From the NCBI GenBank assembly GCA_022766785.1, contig JALEOL010000048.1:1-43602 (forward strand): a DNA stretch of 43,602 bases. Direction: 5' to 3'. The first letter of the stretch is position 1, and each line of letters opens with the position of its first letter. Both the position numbers and the translations under genes were made by a program. The notes beneath the pieces are model-generated. The model saw only the letters and a program-made list of their open reading frames with translations, did not search any database and had not been told where the DNA came from. Origin of the DNA: Oscillospiraceae bacterium (GTDB lineage Bacteria > Bacillota > Clostridia > Oscillospirales > Ruminococcaceae). Of the stretch, positions 8,743 through 16,327 are shown one piece after another.

Positions 8743-9423
8743 ATGGTACAGAATTATGAGGATTTCTGCGCTGAACTGCTGAAAAGCGGCTTTTCCCTCG
8801 GCGGTGGCAGCGACAAGGGGATCTACGCTGTTGTCCCGTTCGACTGGACGCAGCAGCCGGAGGGCACAGCTGTTCGCTGGCACACCGGCGAGCCTGACAC
8901 AGACCCGTGGGAATGGCGCATGAGAGTGCTGGAGGAGCGCAGCGATATCGCATACGCAAAGGTTTTCTTCCGGGGCAGCGGATATATCACGGAGGAATGG
9001 TACCCGTATTTCCTTGCGGCAAGGCGAAAGGGAATGACCTTCGACGAGGCGTGGGAGGCAGGTCTTGTCTCTGACATCGCACGGCGTATTTACCGTGCTG
9101 TCGAGGAAAACGGACGTGTCGCTATGCACGAAATAAAGCAGCTTGCAGGGCTTTCCGGCGAAAGCTCCGCGCACATCGAAAAGGCGATGACCGACCTGCA
9201 GATGGGCATGTTCCTGACGATTTGCGGCAGGCAGCAGAAGCTGGACAAGTTCGGACAAGCCTACGGGTGGAGCAGTACTGTTTTCTGCACCGTGGAGGAG
9301 TTCTGGGGCAAGAGCTTTGATATCCCAGAACCGGAAGCAGCCGCGGAGAAGATACGCAGCCGGGTGTTACAGCTTGATCCGGCGGCGCAGGAGCGGAAGA
9401 TAAAGAAATTCATTTTCGGCTGA
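8743..9423 (+). CDS. AlkZ-related protein
   Basis: A 226-residue protein containing HTGEPDTDPWEWRMRVLEE, then YAKVFFRGSGYITEEWYP, and later LQMGMFLTICGRQQK and YGWSSTVFC. I recognise this set as the small AlkZ-related family of Firmicutes. These are distantly related to the winged-helix AlkZ/YcaQ DNA glycosylases that unhook crosslinks, but much shorter. Whether the protein acts on DNA is not established by the sequence. It follows the toroid protein by three bases, so the two are probably co-expressed, and it is followed ten bases later by argR. Confidence 0.72.
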   Translation: MVQNYEDFCAELLKSGFSLGGGSDKGIYAVVPFDWTQQPEGTAVRWHTGEPDTDPWEWRMRVLEERSDIAYAKVFFRGSGYITEEWYPYFLAARRKGMTFDEAWEAGLVSDIARRIYRAVEENGRVAMHEIKQLAGLSGESSAHIEKAMTDLQMGMFLTICGRQQKLDKFGQAYGWSSTVFCTVEEFWGKSFDIPEPEAAAEKIRSRVLQLDPAAQERKIKKFIFG

Positions 9424-9433
9424 GAGGATCGTT

Positions 9434-9880
9434 ATGGATAAAAAACAGCGGCAGCGCACGATACTGAAAATAATCTCGTCCCAGGAGGTGGAGACGCAGG
9501 AGCAGCTCGGCGAGCTTCTTGAAAAAGCCGGCTGCCCCACGACCCAGGCTACTATCTCCCGGGATATGAGGGAGCTGAAAGTACGCAAGGGCATGTCCGG
9601 GGACGGCGTGAACTGCTATTACTCGCCGGAGTGCGAAAATCCCCCGGAATACAGCAGCGTATTCGCACAGGCGGTGCTGTCGCTGGATTACGCCATGAAC
9701 ACGGTGGTGATAAAGTGCCGCCCGGGGCTTGCCAATGCGGCGTGCGTGGTGCTGGACGAGCAGGAGCTTGGCTTTGTTGTCGGCACCATTGCCGGGGACG
9801 ACACCATTTTCGTCCTCACAAGAACCGAAAACCACGCTGTGCAGCTTATGGAGCTGCTCAGGAAGATGATGACCAGATAA
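9434..9880 (+). CDS. argR: Arginine repressor ArgR
   Basis: A 148-residue hexameric repressor/activator of arginine metabolism, often found next to recN in Firmicutes. The N-terminal winged helix has CPTTQATISRDMRELKVRKG (about residues 34-53), whose recognition helix is diagnostic. The C-terminal oligomerisation and arginine-binding domain contains VVIKCRPGLANAACVVLDE and the conserved GTIAGDDTIFVLT stretch with its two aspartates. Length is standard. AGAGGA precedes the ATG. It is twelve bases ahead of the recN TTG start and in the same operon. Confidence 0.95.
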   Translation: MDKKQRQRTILKIISSQEVETQEQLGELLEKAGCPTTQATISRDMRELKVRKGMSGDGVNCYYSPECENPPEYSSVFAQAVLSLDYAMNTVVIKCRPGLANAACVVLDEQELGFVVGTIAGDDTIFVLTRTENHAVQLMELLRKMMTR

Positions 9881-9892
9881 GGAGAATGACGT

Positions 9893-11557
9893 TTGTTACG
9901 GGAGCTTTCTATTGAAAATCTTGCGGTGATCGAAAAGGCGTCGGTGGAGTTCGGCGGCGGCTTCAATGTGTTCACCGGCGAGACCGGCGCAGGTAAAAGC
10001 GTCATTATCGGCGGAATAAACGCAGTGCTCGGCGGCAGGACAACAAAGGATATCGTCCGCAGCGGAGCGCCAAAAGCGGTGATATCCGCGCTGTTTGACG
10101 ATATTTCCGACCGGGTGAAGTCAAAACTGTCTGAGCTTGGCTTTGCCGCCGAGGACGGGGAGCTTGTCCTTATGCGCGAGATAACCGCCGAGGGAAAGAG
10201 CAGCGCCCGTATCAACGGCAGGGCGGCTACCGCGGCTATGCTGCGCGAGGTGGGGGAGCTTCTCGTGGATATCCATGGGCAGCATGAAAACCGCATTCTC
10301 ATGAACACGGACAATCAGCGGCAGATACTGGACAGCTACGGGGAGCTTTCCGGCGAGCTGGAGGAATACCGCGCGGAATTCCGGCGTTTCTCAAAGCTGT
10401 CGAGGCGGCTGAAGGAGCTTCAGGAGGAGAACCGCAGCCGTGAGATGAAAACGGCTCAGCTAAGCGCCATTGCCGAGGAGCTTGCGGAGCTTGATCTGAC
10501 CTACGGTGAGGGCGAGCGGCTGGAGGAGGAACTTCAGAAGCTGCGCAGCACCGCGAAGATACAGGGTGCGCTGTTCACGGCGAACAGTATGCTTAACGGC
10601 GAGGAAGCTCCCGGCGCGGTGGATCTGGTGCGCCAGTCCATGAGTTCTCTTGCGACCGCCGGAGCGGTGCTCCCGGAGGCGGATACGCTGTTCAAAAGGC
10701 TTGAAACGCTGCTGCCGGAGCTGGAGGATATCGGCAGCGAAGCGGCTTCCATGGCATTCGGCATTGACGACAACGAGGAGCGCGAGGCAGACCTTGAGGA
10801 CAGAGTTTCCGCAATGAAGCATGCCTGCCGCAAATACAACATGGACGCGGATCAGCTGGTGGACTATCTGGAGGAATGCCGACAGGAGCTGTCGCAGCTT
10901 TCCGGGCTGGACGGCGAGATAGAGCGGCTTTCGGAGGAAAAGCACGAGCTTGCCGGAAAGGTGAAGCGCATGGCGGAGGATATCAGCGCGCGCCGCCGTG
11001 AGGCTTCCCAAAAGCTGTCCGCAGAGATATGCGAGGTGCTGAAATTCCTCAATATGCCGAACGTGACGCTGAGCTTTGATGTTCGCCCGGATAAGATCAC
11101 CATAAACGGCATGGACGAGGTGGAGATACTCATCTCCGCAAACGCCGGCGAGGAACCGAAGCCGCTCAACAAAACCGCGAGCGGCGGCGAATTATCCCGC
11201 GTCATGCTTGCGATAAAGAGCGTTATGGCGGAGGGCGACGATATCCCCACGATGATATTTGACGAGGTAGACGCCGGTATTAGCGGACGCACCGCGGCAA
11301 AGGTCGGGATAAAGCTGGCGCAGACCGCCGGGAAGCGGCAGGTGCTCTGCATAACACACCTTGCGCAGATAGCGGCGCTGGCACAGACCCACATGCTCAT
11401 CGAAAAGCAGACGGACGACAGGCGAACCTATACCCGGATAATCCCCCTCGACCATGAGGGCAGAAAGCAGGAGCTTGCCCGAATTATGGACGGCGGTCTT
11501 ACCGAGAGCGGTCTGAAGGCAGCGGAAGAAATGCTGCTCGCAGCAGATGGTTCATGA
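9893..11557 (+). CDS. recN: DNA repair protein RecN
   Basis: An SMC-like ATPase that acts early in double-strand-break repair. Walker A GETGAGKS occupies residues 29-36, preceded by the family start ELSIENLAVIE. Long charged coiled-coil stretches fill about 150-380, followed by the ABC signature region TASGGELSRVMLAIK and Walker B with D-loop MIFDEVDAGISGRTA. At 554 residues it is full length. The start is TTG 9893 with AAGGAGA at 9879-9885. Its last bases overlap the start of the next gene (ATGA). Confidence 0.96.
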   Translation: MLRELSIENLAVIEKASVEFGGGFNVFTGETGAGKSVIIGGINAVLGGRTTKDIVRSGAPKAVISALFDDISDRVKSKLSELGFAAEDGELVLMREITAEGKSSARINGRAATAAMLREVGELLVDIHGQHENRILMNTDNQRQILDSYGELSGELEEYRAEFRRFSKLSRRLKELQEENRSREMKTAQLSAIAEELAELDLTYGEGERLEEELQKLRSTAKIQGALFTANSMLNGEEAPGAVDLVRQSMSSLATAGAVLPEADTLFKRLETLLPELEDIGSEAASMAFGIDDNEEREADLEDRVSAMKHACRKYNMDADQLVDYLEECRQELSQLSGLDGEIERLSEEKHELAGKVKRMAEDISARRREASQKLSAEICEVLKFLNMPNVTLSFDVRPDKITINGMDEVEILISANAGEEPKPLNKTASGGELSRVMLAIKSVMAEGDDIPTMIFDEVDAGISGRTAAKVGIKLAQTAGKRQVLCITHLAQIAALAQTHMLIEKQTDDRRTYTRIIPLDHEGRKQELARIMDGGLTESGLKAAEEMLLAADGS

Positions 11558-12138
11558 AGAAAAGCGGATTTCAGAGGTTCATGGAGCAGGGGGCGGTCGC
11601 GTGCGCGGCGTTGACGGCGGTGTTCGGGTGCTGCTGGCTGGCGTTCGGGGGAGCGTTCGTGGCGCTGACGATCACATTCGCAACGATACTGTACCACTTC
11701 GCCGTGCGCCTTGCGGTGGGAGCCGCGGTGGACAGGCTCACGGCAAACGGCGTGAACTACCGCCGAAGCTGGTTCAGGCAGAGCAGAGCGGAGCAGAAGC
11801 TGTTTCGGCTGCTGAGGGTGCGCAGCTGGAAGCTGAAACTGCCTACCTACACCCCGGAGAAGTTCTCGCTTAGGGATAACACCCCGGAGCAGGTGGTGGG
11901 CAATATGTGCGCCGCTGAGATCATTCATGAGATCAATATTATAGCGAGCCTTGTCCCGGTGGCGCTGAGCATTGCTGTGCCGTTCCTGCGGAGCACGCTG
12001 CCGGTCTTTATTCTCACGTCAGCCTGGGCTGGTTTGTTTGATCTGCTGTTTGTGATCATTCAGCGGTTCAACCGTCCGCGCATGATGAAGCTCATTCAGC
12101 GCAGGAATACCGTGCATAAAATCACGGCGCAGGGGTAG
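11554..12138 (+). CDS. Small integral membrane protein, resembles CrtO-type acyltransferase family
   Basis: A 194-residue protein with hydrophobic segments at residues about 14-34, 37-56, 130-147 and 152-170. Between them is a basic loop with LRVRSWKLKLPTYTPEKF and the conserved-looking NMCAAEIIHEIN and QRFNRPRMMKL motifs. The W-K-LP, AEI-HE-N and RPR pattern recalls the glycosyl-diaponeurosporenoate acyltransferase (CrtO) family and its uncharacterised Clostridia relatives. The resemblance is weak and no carotenoid genes are visible. Its ATG overlaps the recN stop, so it is translationally coupled. The function is unknown. Confidence 0.6.
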   Translation: MKKSGFQRFMEQGAVACAALTAVFGCCWLAFGGAFVALTITFATILYHFAVRLAVGAAVDRLTANGVNYRRSWFRQSRAEQKLFRLLRVRSWKLKLPTYTPEKFSLRDNTPEQVVGNMCAAEIIHEINIIASLVPVALSIAVPFLRSTLPVFILTSAWAGLFDLLFVIIQRFNRPRMMKLIQRRNTVHKITAQG

Positions 12139-12170
12139 ATTATAGGTATACTATTTTCAGGAGGAGCAAC

Positions 12171-13559
12171 ATGAAGCAGAAGATCACGGATTTCATATAC
12201 GCCCACCGGGAGCAAATGGTGGACGTGATACGTCAGCTTGTGGAAATACCCAGCGTAAAAGGCGCACCGCAGCCCGGCGCTCCGTTCGGGGCAGAGCCGA
12301 AAAGGGCGCTGGACAAAATGCTGGAGATCAGCCGGGAAATGGGGTTCGTGACGAAATGCTGCGACAATGTGGTGGGAACTGCGGATTATTCGCCGACAGG
12401 CACTATCGGGCTTGGCATACTCGGTCATCTGGACGTAGTGCCGGCGGAACCGCTCAACTGGAGTTATCCGCCCTTTGAGCTGACCCGAACTGACGGCAGA
12501 CTGCTCGGCAGAGGAGTAATTGACGACAAGGGGCCGTGTGCTGCGGCATTGTTTGCGCTTTGGTGCGTAAAGGAACTGGGCATTCCGCTGAAAAAGGGCG
12601 TAAGGCTGCTGTTCGGCACTGATGAGGAGAACGGCTCCGGAGATCTGGAGATCTACTGCCGGGGGAACAAGCTGCCGCCTATGGTGTTCACGCCTGACGC
12701 AAGCTTCCCGGTGATCAACATCGAAAAGGGCATGATCCGCGCCGATATCACCGGGGAATATTCTGAAGGCTCCGTTGTCAGCTTCAGGGGAGGAAGTATC
12801 CCGAATGCCGTTCCGGACAAGGCGGAGGCGGTGCTGCGCGGCATTTCCTATGAGGAGGTCTATGCGGTAATAACGTCGAACTTCACCGGCGCTGTCCTGA
12901 CGGCGGATACCGCAGAGAACGGTGATATCACGATAAGCTGCGCCGGAAGATCCGCGCACGCTTCCACGCCCCGGGCAGGGATAAATGCGGTCACGGCGCT
13001 CATCTCAGTCCTGAACATGCTTCCGCTCCGGGAGGGGCAGCAGCGTGAGATATTCCGTGGACTTGAGGACGTGTTCCCGTTCGGCGAGACTGACGGGCGC
13101 TCCGCTTCGCTGAGGATCGGGGACGAGAAGTCCGGGGAGCTTACGCTGACGTTCAGCAAATTCGCAATGCAGGACGGGAAAATAAGCGGCTGCATCGATA
13201 TACGGTATCCTGTTTCGGCTCAGCTTGAGGACGTGGTGAACAGGCTCTCTGCGGCTCTGGAGCACGCCGGAGTGCATTATGGGAAGAATATCGAGGAGCA
13301 GCCCCACTGCGTTCCCGAGGACAGCGAGTTCGTGCAGAAGCTGCTTAAAGTGTACAGCGAAGTTGAGGGCGAGCCGGGAAGGTGCATTGCGATAGGCGGC
13401 GGCACATATGTCCACGACATCGAGGGCGGCGTGGCGTTCGGCGTGGAGCGCGGCGATACAGACTACCATATGCACGGCAACGATGAGTTCATCACCGAGG
13501 ATGAGCTGCTGAGGGACGCAGTGCTGTTCGCCTGTGCGATCGCTGATATCTGCGGCTGA
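12171..13559 (+). CDS. M20 family Mn/Zn dipeptidase (PepV/Sapep type)
   Basis: A cytosolic metallopeptidase of 462 residues that releases amino acids from di- and tripeptides. Metal-binding motifs are GHLDVVPAE (about 84-92), the RGVIDDKGPCAAALFAL segment with bridging aspartate and following helix, and GTDEENGSGDLE. The late RCIAIGGGTYVHDIEGGVAFG region and YHMHGNDEF supply the C-terminal ligand histidine. The long insertion in the lid domain with GGSIPNAVP fits the PepV/Sapep subgroup. AGGAGG lies six bases upstream. It ends 22 bases before a strong terminator. Confidence 0.9.
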   Translation: MKQKITDFIYAHREQMVDVIRQLVEIPSVKGAPQPGAPFGAEPKRALDKMLEISREMGFVTKCCDNVVGTADYSPTGTIGLGILGHLDVVPAEPLNWSYPPFELTRTDGRLLGRGVIDDKGPCAAALFALWCVKELGIPLKKGVRLLFGTDEENGSGDLEIYCRGNKLPPMVFTPDASFPVINIEKGMIRADITGEYSEGSVVSFRGGSIPNAVPDKAEAVLRGISYEEVYAVITSNFTGAVLTADTAENGDITISCAGRSAHASTPRAGINAVTALISVLNMLPLREGQQREIFRGLEDVFPFGETDGRSASLRIGDEKSGELTLTFSKFAMQDGKISGCIDIRYPVSAQLEDVVNRLSAALEHAGVHYGKNIEEQPHCVPEDSEFVQKLLKVYSEVEGEPGRCIAIGGGTYVHDIEGGVAFGVERGDTDYHMHGNDEFITEDELLRDAVLFACAIADICG

Positions 13560-13581
13560 ACACATTATTATGACAGAACAA

Positions 13582-13607
13582 AGGAGCGGCAATGCACCGC
13601 TCCTTTT
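13582..13607. terminator. Bidirectional rho-independent terminator (dipeptidase / spoVM)
   Basis: AGGAGCGG at 13582-13589 pairs with CCGCTCCT at 13597-13604 around a seven-base loop and is followed by T on the + strand. On the minus strand the stem is followed by TTTGTTC. It lies between the convergent dipeptidase and spoVM genes and can serve both. Confidence 0.85.
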
Positions 13608-13609
13608 CG

Positions 13610-13696
13610 TCATTCCACAGGCTGTTTTTTTATTCCGAAAATTGCCCTCAGAATACCGGCGAAGAACTTCGGGCTTTTCAGTACTACTATCTTCAT
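13610..13696 (-). CDS. spoVM: Stage V sporulation protein SpoVM
   Basis: A 28-codon frame, ATG at 13696-13694 and TGA at 13612-13610. The peptide starts MKIVVLKSPKFFAGILRAI and ends FGIKKQPVE. It aligns with Bacillus subtilis SpoVM (26 residues) at the K-PKF-GI-RA--G positions, including the helix-breaking proline and the amphipathic helix that recognises membrane curvature. SpoVM anchors SpoIVA on the forespore surface to start coat assembly. AAAGGAG about seven bases upstream supports the start. The gene follows the 55-residue membrane protein by 13 bases and ends at a terminator. The size explains why it is easily missed. Confidence 0.85.
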   Translation of the reverse strand: MKIVVLKSPKFFAGILRAIFGIKKQPVE

Positions 13697-13709
13697 ATGT
13701 ACTCTCCTT

Positions 13710-13877
13710 TCACGCTCTGAGCAGGAATATTCCGGAAATGATCAGTACAGCGGCGACAGTGAAAAGCAGTACCTTTATCGAGAAAAACGAAATGCACATC
13801 AGCGCCGCCAGGAAAGCCGCCAGCGCCAGCAGTAATGCCGGACAGCAGTTTTTCCGATTTCTTCGTCGTCTTCTCAT
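13710..13877 (-). CDS. Small two-helix membrane protein upstream of spoVM
   Basis: A 55-codon frame from ATG 13877 to TGA 13712-13710, with a near-perfect Shine-Dalgarno GGGAGGTGAC at 13890-13881. The N-terminus is MRRRRRNRKN, very basic. Two hydrophobic stretches follow (about residues 13-30 and 35-53), separated by the short turn SFFSIK, so a hairpin membrane protein is likely, with the basic end in the cytoplasm. It precedes spoVM by 13 bases and is probably co-transcribed, which suggests but does not prove a sporulation or membrane role. I do not recognise a family. Confidence 0.7.
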   Translation of the reverse strand: MRRRRRNRKNCCPALLLALAAFLAALMCISFFSIKVLLFTVAAVLIISGIFLLRA

Positions 13878-14124
13878 GCCGTCACCTCCCGTCGTTTCTC
13901 TGCCTTATATTATTCCGCAGGGGTGATGTTGGTTACAGCTGAACCGGAAAATCATATATTTTGCTCAATAAATTAATGGCACTAATTGCGCGATGTCAAT
14001 TTATACAAAAAAAGATGCTAAAATTCAGTGGATTTGTTAATTTACAAATAGACTAAAAAGACTTAAAATAGTATTATAATTGTTAATTTGAATTTGCCTG
14101 TTATTGGCATGAAAGGATACTGAA
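13878..14124. promoter_or_regulatory. Divergent intergenic region, spoVM pair / lacI-type gene
   Basis: A+T-rich, 247 bases. For the right-going regulator there is TATAAT at 14075-14080 without a good -35. For the left-going small genes there is TTGACA on the minus strand (13999-13994), with weak -10 candidates 17-18 bases on. A ten-base direct repeat TTGTTAATTT occurs at 14034-14043 and 14080-14089. A short dyad TGCC/GGCA flanks seven bases at 14095-14109. These may be operators. I saw no clear sigma-E-type promoter. Confidence 0.4.
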
Positions 14125-15141
14125 ATGACAAAAAAAGCCGTTACCATGAGCGACATAGCAAAGGCTATGAATGTCAGCACTGTCACCGTGTCAAAGGCGC
14201 TGGGTGATCGTGACGGCGTCAGCGCGGAGCTTCGCGAGAGGATAAAGCAGAAAGCGACCGAAATGGGATACCGCGTTCATGCAGGCTCCCACGGCGCAAA
14301 GGACGGGCTGACCTATAACATAGGCATAATCGTGGCGAAGCATTTCATCAGCGACGCAAGTTCGTTTTACTGGATCGTATACCGCTATATCGTAGAGCTG
14401 CTCCAGAAGCAGAATTACTACGGCATGCTTGAGGTTGTGAACGACCATAGCGGAATGGAGGACATTCCAAATTCCATTCTTGACCATAAGGTTGACGGGC
14501 TTATCGTGCTGGGGCAGCTTTCAGATGAATACATCGGCAGGCTGCTCAGCCACCAGCTGCCCACGGTGTTCCTGGATTTCTACGGCAGCCGTGAGGACGC
14601 CGACTGTGTGCTCTCCGACAATTTCTACGGTGCGTACATGCTTACCAGCCACCTCATTGAGAACGGGCACCGCAGGATAGCTTTTCTTGGCAGTATCAGC
14701 TCCACCAGCAGTATTCAGGACAGATATCTGGGATATTACAAGGCGCTGTTGGAGAACCGCATTCCGCTGCGGCAGGACTGGGTGGTAGCCGACAGAGCCA
14801 ACGAGAGCGACATCTATCCGGAGTTCACTCTGCCGAAGGAAATGCCCACAGCCTTTGTCTGCAACTGCGACGAGACCGCATACAAGCTGGTGAACCAGCT
14901 GAAGAACGCCGGGTATAACGTCCCGGAGGACATATCCGTGGTAGGCTATGACAACCACATCTATTCAACGATATCCAACCCCAGACTCACTACCATTGAT
15001 GTGAACAGCCGCGTCATGAGCACCGAGGCTGTCGATATAATCCTGCACAAGATCCGCGACATCAATTACCGCCGCGGAAGAACGCTTGTCGCCGGAAAAC
15101 TGGTGCGCCGTGAGAGCGTCAGAAAGCTGACCGGTGAATGA
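14125..15141 (+). CDS. LacI family transcriptional regulator
   Basis: A 338-residue regulator. The N-terminal helix-turn-helix VTMSDIAKAMNVSTVTVSKALGDRDGVS (residues 6-33) is typical of LacI/GalR proteins and is followed by the hinge helix region. The rest is a periplasmic-binding-like effector domain, with VDGLIVLGQLSDEYIGRLL, NGHRRIAFLGSISS and PEDISVVGYDNHIYSTISNPRLTTID. The effector is probably a sugar, but none is indicated by the neighbours: no transporter or glycosidase adjoins it. GAAAGGA precedes the ATG. A terminator follows directly. Confidence 0.93.
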   Translation: MTKKAVTMSDIAKAMNVSTVTVSKALGDRDGVSAELRERIKQKATEMGYRVHAGSHGAKDGLTYNIGIIVAKHFISDASSFYWIVYRYIVELLQKQNYYGMLEVVNDHSGMEDIPNSILDHKVDGLIVLGQLSDEYIGRLLSHQLPTVFLDFYGSREDADCVLSDNFYGAYMLTSHLIENGHRRIAFLGSISSTSSIQDRYLGYYKALLENRIPLRQDWVVADRANESDIYPEFTLPKEMPTAFVCNCDETAYKLVNQLKNAGYNVPEDISVVGYDNHIYSTISNPRLTTIDVNSRVMSTEAVDIILHKIRDINYRRGRTLVAGKLVRRESVRKLTGE

Positions 15142-15157
15142 ACCATTTGTGAAAAAT

Positions 15158-15190
15158 AAGAGCTGCCGATTATTTCCGCAGCTCTTTTCT
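15158..15190. terminator. Bidirectional terminator between lacI-type gene and sigma paralogue
   Basis: AAGAGCTGC at 15158-15166 pairs with GCAGCTCTT at 15178-15186 across an 11-base loop. T-rich tracts follow on both strands (TTTTCT on +, TTATTTTTC on -). It ends the LacI-type gene and the convergent sigma operon. Confidence 0.85.
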
Positions 15191-15201
15191 GTTATTCTTT
15201 A

Positions 15202-16272
15202 TCAGTCGAGGAATATCCTCAGATTTTTGCTCCGTGACTGCTGACGCAGCTTGCGCAGAGCCTTTGCTTCGATCTGGCGGATACGCTCACGGGTGACGTT
15301 GAACTCTTTGCCGACTTCCTCAAGGGTATGCGAGCGGTCGCTGCCGATACCATAGCGGAATTTCAGCACGTCACGCTCCCTTGCAGGAAGTGTGTCCAGC
15401 GCCTTGTTAAGCTCGTCCTTGAATACCGACTGCATTGCGCTGTCGATAGGCGCCGGCGCGTCCTCGTCCGGAATGAAGTCCCCCAGGAAGCTGTCCTCCT
15501 CCTCGCCCACAGGGGCTTCCAGCGAAACGGGATCCTGTGCGATACGGATTATCTCGCGCACGCGCTCCGGGGTCATGTTAAGCTCCTTTGCGACCTCCTC
15601 AATAGTAGGCTCGTGCCCGTTGCGGTGAAGCAGCAGGTTCTGAGCTTTCTTGACCTTGGTGATAGTCTCCACCATGTGGACGGGGATACGGATAGTTCTC
15701 GCCTGGTCTGCGATAGCCCTGGAGATAGACTGCCTTATCCACCATGTGGCATAGGTCGAGAACTTGTACCCCTTTGTGTGGTCGAACTTCTCTACTGCCT
15801 TTATAAGACCGATGTAGCCCTCCTGAATAAGATCCAGGAACGGCATACCTCTGCCCACAAAGTGCTTCGCAATGCTGACAACAAGGCGCAGGTTTGCCTC
15901 GATAAGCCTGTCCCGGGCGTACTGATCGCCGGAGCTTATCTTTTCAGCTAGCTGTATCTCCTCCTCGGCAGAGAGCAGGGGAATGCGCCCTATCTCTTTT
16001 AGGTGCACCTTTACCGGGTCGTCAACCGCTATGCCGTCGGAGGAATAGTCGTTGTCATCATCGCTGGTGAAGTCCAGCGCTGTGTCGAGGTCGCCGGGTA
16101 CTATGTCGTCAACTATTTCGATATTGTTGCTTTCGAGGTCGTCGTATAGCTTGTTTATCTGCTCGGCGTCTATATCCATTTCCTCGATGGCGTCGGTGAT
16201 CTCTTTGGTCGTGAGCTTTCCGTTCTGCCTGCCGCGTTCGAGAAGCTCGCCTATAACTTTAGAGTTGCTCAT
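15202..16272 (-). CDS. RpoD-like primary-type sigma factor, tandem paralogue
   Basis: A second group 1/2 sigma-70 factor of 356 residues directly downstream of rpoD. It keeps a short region 1.1-like N-terminus ([15 protein letters not shown]), region 1.2 ([17 protein letters not shown]), region 2 with [33 protein letters not shown] and [20 protein letters not shown], region 3, and region 4.2 [21 protein letters not shown]-contacting residues match rpoD, but the last residues differ ([14 protein letters not shown] versus [14 protein letters not shown]), as does the 1.1/1.2 linker. Likely origin is tandem duplication; it may be an alternative vegetative or stationary-phase sigma factor. GGAAAGGA precedes the ATG. 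Confidence 0.9.
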   Translation of the reverse strand: MSNSKVIGELLERGRQNGKLTTKEITDAIEEMDIDAEQINKLYDDLESNNIEIVDDIVPGDLDTALDFTSDDDNDYSSDGIAVDDPVKVHLKEIGRIPLLSAEEEIQLAEKISSGDQYARDRLIEANLRLVVSIAKHFVGRGMPFLDLIQEGYIGLIKAVEKFDHTKGYKFSTYATWWIRQSISRAIADQARTIRIPVHMVETITKVKKAQNLLLHRNGHEPTIEEVAKELNMTPERVREIIRIAQDPVSLEAPVGEEEDSFLGDFIPDEDAPAPIDSAMQSVFKDELNKALDTLPARERDVLKFRYGIGSDRSHTLEEVGKEFNVTRERIRQIEAKALRKLRQQSRSKNLRIFLD

Positions 16273-16289
16273 TATTAGTCCTTTCCATT

Positions 16290-16318
16290 ATTGTACGGAT
16301 CAATTCGGATATGTACAA
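16290..16318 (-). promoter_or_regulatory. Possible promoter for the sigma-factor paralogue
   Basis: On the minus strand TTGTAC (16318-16313), a 17-base spacer and TACAAT (16295-16290) lie in the 55-base gap between the two sigma genes. The boxes also form an inverted repeat TTGTAC/GTACAA. The predicted start would leave a leader of only about ten bases. Confidence 0.45.
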
Positions 16319-16327
16319 GCCTGACGA

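Noticed and set aside
7969..9258. Minus-strand open frame of 429 codons
   Set aside because: It is antisense to the toroid and AlkZ-related genes, which have ribosome sites and recognisable motifs; the opposite product has none.
12147..12152. TATACT ahead of the dipeptidase gene
   Set aside because: There is no -35 box at 16-18 bases, so I do not call a separate promoter; the gene probably shares the upstream transcript.
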